DNA of 9,716 nt from assembly GCA_012514415.1 (NCBI GenBank), contig JAAZAH010000175.1:1-9716 (forward strand). Direction: 5' to 3'. The notes below the pieces were generated by a model. The model was not told where the DNA came from. It saw only the letters and a list, made by a program, of their open reading frames with translations, and made no database searches. A program made the translations under genes and the position numbers. This document shows, one piece after another, positions 6,315-9,716 of the stretch (position 1 is the first letter of the stretch; each line of letters starts with the position of its first letter). This DNA is from Sandaracinaceae bacterium. GTDB lineage: Bacteria; Myxococcota_A; Polyangia; Polyangiales; Houyiibacteriaceae.

Positions 6315-8830
6315 GACGCTTATTTTTGCTGATTTCTTTTCTCGCCATCGCTGGCTGCGCGGATCCCATCCGCTCAACCCAGGTCATGGCGATCATCGAC
6401 GCCGAAGAGGCCGTTCTGCCTCATATCGCGAAGGTGAAACTGACGGTCTACGGCTCAGGCGAAGGCGAGCCCCCGATTCCTGTTCTTATCGAGGATGTGA
6501 GCGGGCCCGATTTTCCCATCCAAGTCGCCATGGTGCCGCTCGGGGACGACGCCTCGCGTATCTTTGGCATCGAGGCGCGTGCCTTCGACAACGAGAACCA
6601 GCCCCAGCTCATCTCACGCGCCCGCGGCACCTATGTCGAAAACGATGCGCGGACGGTCTACCTCCGCTTCGATGAGGCCTGCCTCGGGGTGCTCACCTGC
6701 GGCGCGGATGAGACCTGCTCACTCGGGCTTTGCGTCGAATCGTGGGTTCCTACCGATCGCTTCGGCCGGCTCGATCAGGATGGCGCCGTGCCGACGCCCC
6801 CCGTCCCCGTCGTCGACGAATACACCACGACGAGCCATGAGGCGATCACCTTTGATCCCGCGGCCAATGATTTTAACCCTGCGGGCGGTGCGCTCGAGCT
6901 GGTTTCGGTCCGTGAAGTCGATGTCGCTCGCGGCACCTTTCAAATCCTGCCGAGTGGTGAGGTCGAGTTCGCGCCCGTCTACCTCAAGCCCGGCCTCGCG
7001 CGCGCCATCTATACCGTGCGCAATAGCGAGGGCGCGGTCGCGGATGGCCTGATCCGCATCGAGGTCGATTTCGCAGGAAGTTCGAACGTCGATAGCGATG
7101 GGGACGGCATCCCTGACGCGATCGAGGTGGCCTCGGGTTGCCTCGATCCATTCGATAGCGATACCGACGATGATGGCATCCCCGACGGAGTTGAGGACTA
7201 CAATAAAAACGGGGTTGTCGATCTCTTCGAAACCGATCCGTGCAGCCCCGACACCGATGGCGACGGCCTCTGTGATGGGCAGCGCGTGGATAACGACGGC
7301 GATGGCGTGATCGATCCGCCCTCGAGCTGCACCGGTCAGGACGTGATGTACATCGTACAGGACGCTCCCGGCGGCGACGGTCTCACTTGGGCGACGGCCT
7401 TTGGCTCACTCGATCAAGCGAGGGCCGCGCCGGGCGCGTGGGTTGAGGGGCGTGAATTCCACATCGCCGGAGGACTCTATGCGGTGGGTGAGCTCCTGAT
7501 CGATAAGGACATGCTCGAATTGCACGGGGGATTCATTGGAAATGAGCTCTCGCGCGCGGCCCGCGTCCCCTTTCAGGTGCCGACGGTCTTGACCGGGATC
7601 CCCTCCCCTGCGACTGAATCGCTCAAGCTCAGGGTCGCGCAAAACGTCGAGGGCGTGCGCTTCAGCCAGCTCGCCCTAAGCGGCGATTTGAGCGACTCCC
7701 TCATGATGCTCGGGGAGGGATCGATCGGAACGCTCATCGACGGCGTGCTTTTTACCCGGGGCGGCAGCACGGGAGCAGCGCTCGTCATGGAATCGGTCGC
7801 CGATGTGCGCGTTCAGAACTCCCTCTTCTTCCGAAACGCATCCGGGGCCATCTCCATCACCGGTTCCAAGGCGGTCCAGATCGATCGCTCGGTGTTTTCG
7901 GAGAATAAACGGACGACTGCTGGAGGAGCGATCTTTGCCCAAGGAAGTGAGCTGAGCGTCGATCGGACGCGCTTCTCTGCAAATACGGATGGAGGCCTCG
8001 GTGGTGTGATCCTCTTCGAGGGAACCCACCACGAGGCGCATCGCTTCAGCCTGAGGAACTCGGTGATCAACCATGTCCCGAATGCGCCGAGCGAAGTGAA
8101 TCCCATTCGTATTCTGGGAACGCTCCGCGCCTCTCTCGAAAATCTCAGCATCGTCGAGCGCGGGCAGGAGCCGCATCGTCCCGCAATCATCGTCGAAGCC
8201 ACCGATGTTACAAGCGCAATCACGCTCTCGCTACTTCACGTCTCGCACACCACGCATCTTGTGGGCGCGGAGGACGATGAATCGAGGCTCATCGATGTCA
8301 CCGCGCCCGATGGTGCGGTGATCGATATCGAGGCGCTGAACGTGGTGACGAAGCTCGAGAACCTCGCGATGGGCGGCGGGATGAACCTCCACGTCATCGA
8401 TGGGGGAACGTGCCTTGGTGCCAATCCGAAAGTCGCGCTCGATCTCCAGGTTCTCCTCAACGACGAGACAAATACCTGCGTCGATCAAGGCGCCGAAGTT
8501 GGCCGCTCGCGGCTCGCGGACGTTCTCGGTGTGCCCGTCGAAGAATCGATCGCGAGTTTCGCTTGGGAGTTCGACACAGGCGTCATCGATCCGGGCTACC
8601 ACCTTACGCAGCGCGGTCCGGTGGTGGCCATGTTCGAATACCTTCCCTCAACACCCGGAAACCGCTGGAGGGCTGTCGCGGACCACTGCCTGCTCTTTAG
8701 CGCGGACGATCCCCTCGCGGGGCTCATCTCGGTGCCTCGCGAAGGTACGCAGGAGATGGCGAGCTTCGATTCGATCCTCTGCTTTGGTGAGGGAGCCCCG
8801 AGCTTGGCTCGCGCTGTTACTCCTCCATAG
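6311..8830 (+). CDS. Modular surface lipoprotein: Cys-rich knot, cadherin-like domain, calcium-binding Asp repeats, beta-helix
   Basis: An 839-residue predicted lipoprotein. The signal peptide ends in lipobox LAIAGC, with Cys16 as the lipidation site; Ala at +2 gives no Asp retention signal, so outer-membrane or surface placement is plausible. After an N-terminal beta-rich domain (about 25-120), a four-Cys cluster (Cys124, 130, 136, 141) resembles small disulfide knots in myxobacterial surface proteins. Residues about 165-252 match a cadherin-like/Ig-like bacterial domain (TTTSHEAITFDPAANDFNP). Residues 261-335 carry thrombospondin-type-3-like Asp repeats (DSDGDGIPDA, DDDGIPDGVED, DTDGDGLCDG, DNDGDGVID) expected to bind calcium. 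From about 345 it resembles polymorphic-membrane-protein or choice-of-anchor-Q beta-helices: TWATAFGSLDQA, HGGFIGNE, then helical rungs to about 600 with GGAIFAQ and FSEN/FSAN. Late motifs CVDQGAEVG and GVIDPGYHL also fit. No enzyme active site is recognised, so adhesion or another surface role is inferred. It follows the TPR gene by 81 bp and ends 17 bp before a convergent gene. Start 6311 is fixed by the signal peptide. Confidence 0.9.
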   Translation: MRRLFLLISFLAIAGCADPIRSTQVMAIIDAEEAVLPHIAKVKLTVYGSGEGEPPIPVLIEDVSGPDFPIQVAMVPLGDDASRIFGIEARAFDNENQPQLISRARGTYVENDARTVYLRFDEACLGVLTCGADETCSLGLCVESWVPTDRFGRLDQDGAVPTPPVPVVDEYTTTSHEAITFDPAANDFNPAGGALELVSVREVDVARGTFQILPSGEVEFAPVYLKPGLARAIYTVRNSEGAVADGLIRIEVDFAGSSNVDSDGDGIPDAIEVASGCLDPFDSDTDDDGIPDGVEDYNKNGVVDLFETDPCSPDTDGDGLCDGQRVDNDGDGVIDPPSSCTGQDVMYIVQDAPGGDGLTWATAFGSLDQARAAPGAWVEGREFHIAGGLYAVGELLIDKDMLELHGGFIGNELSRAARVPFQVPTVLTGIPSPATESLKLRVAQNVEGVRFSQLALSGDLSDSLMMLGEGSIGTLIDGVLFTRGGSTGAALVMESVADVRVQNSLFFRNASGAISITGSKAVQIDRSVFSENKRTTAGGAIFAQGSELSVDRTRFSANTDGGLGGVILFEGTHHEAHRFSLRNSVINHVPNAPSEVNPIRILGTLRASLENLSIVERGQEPHRPAIIVEATDVTSAITLSLLHVSHTTHLVGAEDDESRLIDVTAPDGAVIDIEALNVVTKLENLAMGGGMNLHVIDGGTCLGANPKVALDLQVLLNDETNTCVDQGAEVGRSRLADVLGVPVEESIASFAWEFDTGVIDPGYHLTQRGPVVAMFEYLPSTPGNRWRAVADHCLLFSADDPLAGLISVPREGTQEMASFDSILCFGEGAPSLARAVTPP
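7091..7315 (+). repeat. Calcium-binding Asp-repeat (TSP3-like) coding segment
   Basis: This segment encodes residues 261-335 of the lipoprotein, a series of DxDxDG loops with shared DGDG or DDDG cores and GIPD-type endings. Three Cys (277, 311, 321) are interleaved, and Cys340 follows just after it. Such loops bind calcium in thrombospondin type 3 and dockerin-like proteins and often act as rigid stalks between a membrane anchor and an exposed domain. Confidence 0.8.
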
Positions 8831-8847
8831 AGCGACCGACGCGGCCT
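8831..8847. other. 17-bp convergent gap without visible terminator
   Basis: The lipoprotein gene and the right-edge HEAT-repeat gene converge with only 17 bp between their stop codons. No hairpin followed by a T-run is visible in either direction. Transcription from each side must end within the opposite gene or by a Rho-dependent route; this last point is inference. Confidence 0.4.
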
Positions 8848-9716
8848 TCAGGGGGAGCGTTTCGCTTCGAGCGCCCTGAGCCTCTCCTCGATCCTTTCGA
8901 GGCGGGGCTCTTTGGGTCGTTTCGACGGTTTCGCGCGCCGCTCTCGTTCAAGACGGCTTCGGGCTTCGAGTGGTAACGCAGCGATCGCGCGATCCAGCCC
9001 CGCATGATCGCGATCGATTGAAAGCAGCGCTTCAACGCTCGCGAGGCGGGTCGGCGCACGTTCATCCCTGAGCGCGTCTTCGAGGGCGGCGGTGAGTTTG
9101 AGCCTTCCGGCTTGTTCGAGCGCGGGCGCAAGAATGGCGAGCGCCTTGGCCGCCTCGGGGCGAGCGCGTTCGTCGATGGCGCCGCGCGCATGGAGAGCAC
9201 GAATCAGAATCGGTAGCGCCGCTTCTTGGTGTGAATGCCCAAGGCCCCGGAGAGCGCCACTCGCTGCGAATGCGCCGTAGGATCGGCTCCCGATACCTTC
9301 TTCGAGTGCGCGTAGGTCTGCGCGCTCGCGCTGCTTCCCCAGTGCTTCATAAGCGGCGCCCTGGGCCCGAGGCGGAAGCCCGCTCCGCGTTCGAGAAAGA
9401 ATGAGCTTCGGGATTCGCTCATCCCGATAGGCGCCGAGCGCGCGAAAAAGATCTGCGAGACATTCGGCGCGCGTTTCGGTTTCACCGCGCGCGAGCAGCA
9501 CTTCGAGCGCCTCCGAGCTCCCCGCTTTTCCGAGCTCCTGATAGACGATGCGTAGTGCGAGGTATTGGGACTCGCGCTCGAGAAAACCGCGCGCGATCTC
9601 GATGCCACGTGCTCCGTGATGGGTGATGAGTGCGATAACGGCTTCGAGGCGACCGAGGAGATCGGGGGCGTGCGCGGCTTGAGATTCGAGAAGGCGCCAA
9701 CCGGGATTGAAGTCGA
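8848..9716 (-). CDS. HEAT-repeat protein, probable C-terminus of an M1-family metallopeptidase (5' end cut by window edge)
   Basis: The frame is open from the right edge (first full codon 9714-9712) to a stop at 8848, giving 288 visible residues with no credible internal start. The visible part begins DFNPGWRLLE, which resembles the FDPGNxxLK junction between the catalytic and helical domains of M1 aminopeptidases in acidobacterial and deltaproteobacterial genomes. It continues as paired amphipathic helices of HEAT type (visible residues about 17-215), for example ASGALRGLGHSHQEAALPIL and RPEAAKALAIL. It ends in a basic helical tail, KPSKRPKEPRLERIEERL. M1 enzymes are zinc aminopeptidases with HExxH(18)E, which would lie outside the window, so the peptidase assignment is inferred from the C-terminal layout only. 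A stand-alone HEAT-repeat protein or HEAT-repeat lyase relative remains possible. It is convergent with the lipoprotein gene. Confidence 0.7.
   Translation of the reverse strand, partial: DFNPGWRLLESQAAHAPDLLGRLEAVIALITHHGARGIEIARGFLERESQYLALRIVYQELGKAGSSEALEVLLARGETETRAECLADLFRALGAYRDERIPKLILSRTRSGLPPRAQGAAYEALGKQRERADLRALEEGIGSRSYGAFAASGALRGLGHSHQEAALPILIRALHARGAIDERARPEAAKALAILAPALEQAGRLKLTAALEDALRDERAPTRLASVEALLSIDRDHAGLDRAIAALPLEARSRLERERRAKPSKRPKEPRLERIEERLRALEAKRSP

Noticed and set aside
7676..8176. 166-codon minus-strand ORF
   Set aside because: It is antisense to the beta-helix part of the lipoprotein and has no motif support.
2912..8988. Interpreting GCGATCGC octamers as evidence of cyanobacterial origin
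   Set aside because: The gene content and lipoprotein style do not look cyanobacterial, and the octamers are explained as part of a wider CGATCG excess.
9482..9700. 72-codon minus-strand ORF in another frame at the right edge
   Set aside because: It overlaps the HEAT-repeat frame, which is open to the edge and shows helical-repeat patterning; the alternative is Arg/Ser-rich with no motif.
1..9716. CRISPR arrays, tRNAs, attachment sites or insertion sequences
   Set aside because: No regularly spaced direct repeats, tRNA-like cloverleaf sequence, transposase or integrase frame, or terminal inverted repeats with target duplications were seen.

Overview
The window is high-GC bacterial DNA and densely coding. 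It most resembles a Myxococcota/Bradymonadales-type predatory or environmental deltaproteobacterial lineage. The clues are a lipoprotein built from a Cys-rich knot, a cadherin-like domain, calcium-binding Asp repeats and a right-handed beta-helix, preceded by a TPR/Ala-Glu-Arg coiled-coil protein of the kind common in those phyla. This placement is an inference from gene style, not from a marker gene. No tRNA, rRNA, CRISPR array, insertion sequence, integrase or phage gene was seen.

Left half (1-5045, all minus strand): a run of four genes read right to left. They are xseA (exonuclease VII large subunit), aroE (shikimate dehydrogenase, sharing an ATGA start/stop overlap with xseA), a PhoR-type membrane sensor histidine kinase (42 bp after aroE), and an NAD(P)-dependent 3-beta-hydroxysteroid dehydrogenase/NSDHL-like SDR (57 bp after the kinase) that runs off the left edge just before its expected end. 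The tight spacing suggests one transcription unit mixing DNA repair, aromatic amino-acid synthesis, signalling and lipid or sugar oxidoreduction. Neither xseB nor a response regulator is present in the window. The kinase has an intact phospho-accepting His region, N box, F box and G2 box, but a strongly altered G1 box.

Middle (5046-5251): a 206 bp divergent intergenic region carrying small inverted repeats and only weak promoter-like matches.

Right half: two plus-strand genes, a TPR/coiled-coil protein with a signal peptide and a C-terminal membrane segment (5252-6229) and a large modular lipoprotein (6311-8830), probably an envelope/surface pair. They converge on a minus-strand gene cut by the right edge (8848-9716), the HEAT-repeat C-terminus of what is probably an M1-family metallopeptidase.

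Most of the window is ordinary chromosomal gene content. The points most worth a second look are the kinase's altered ATP-binding box, the envelope protein pair, the sterol-dehydrogenase-like SDR, and a marked excess of the palindrome CGATCG. I found no convincing evidence of a new defence or mobile system.
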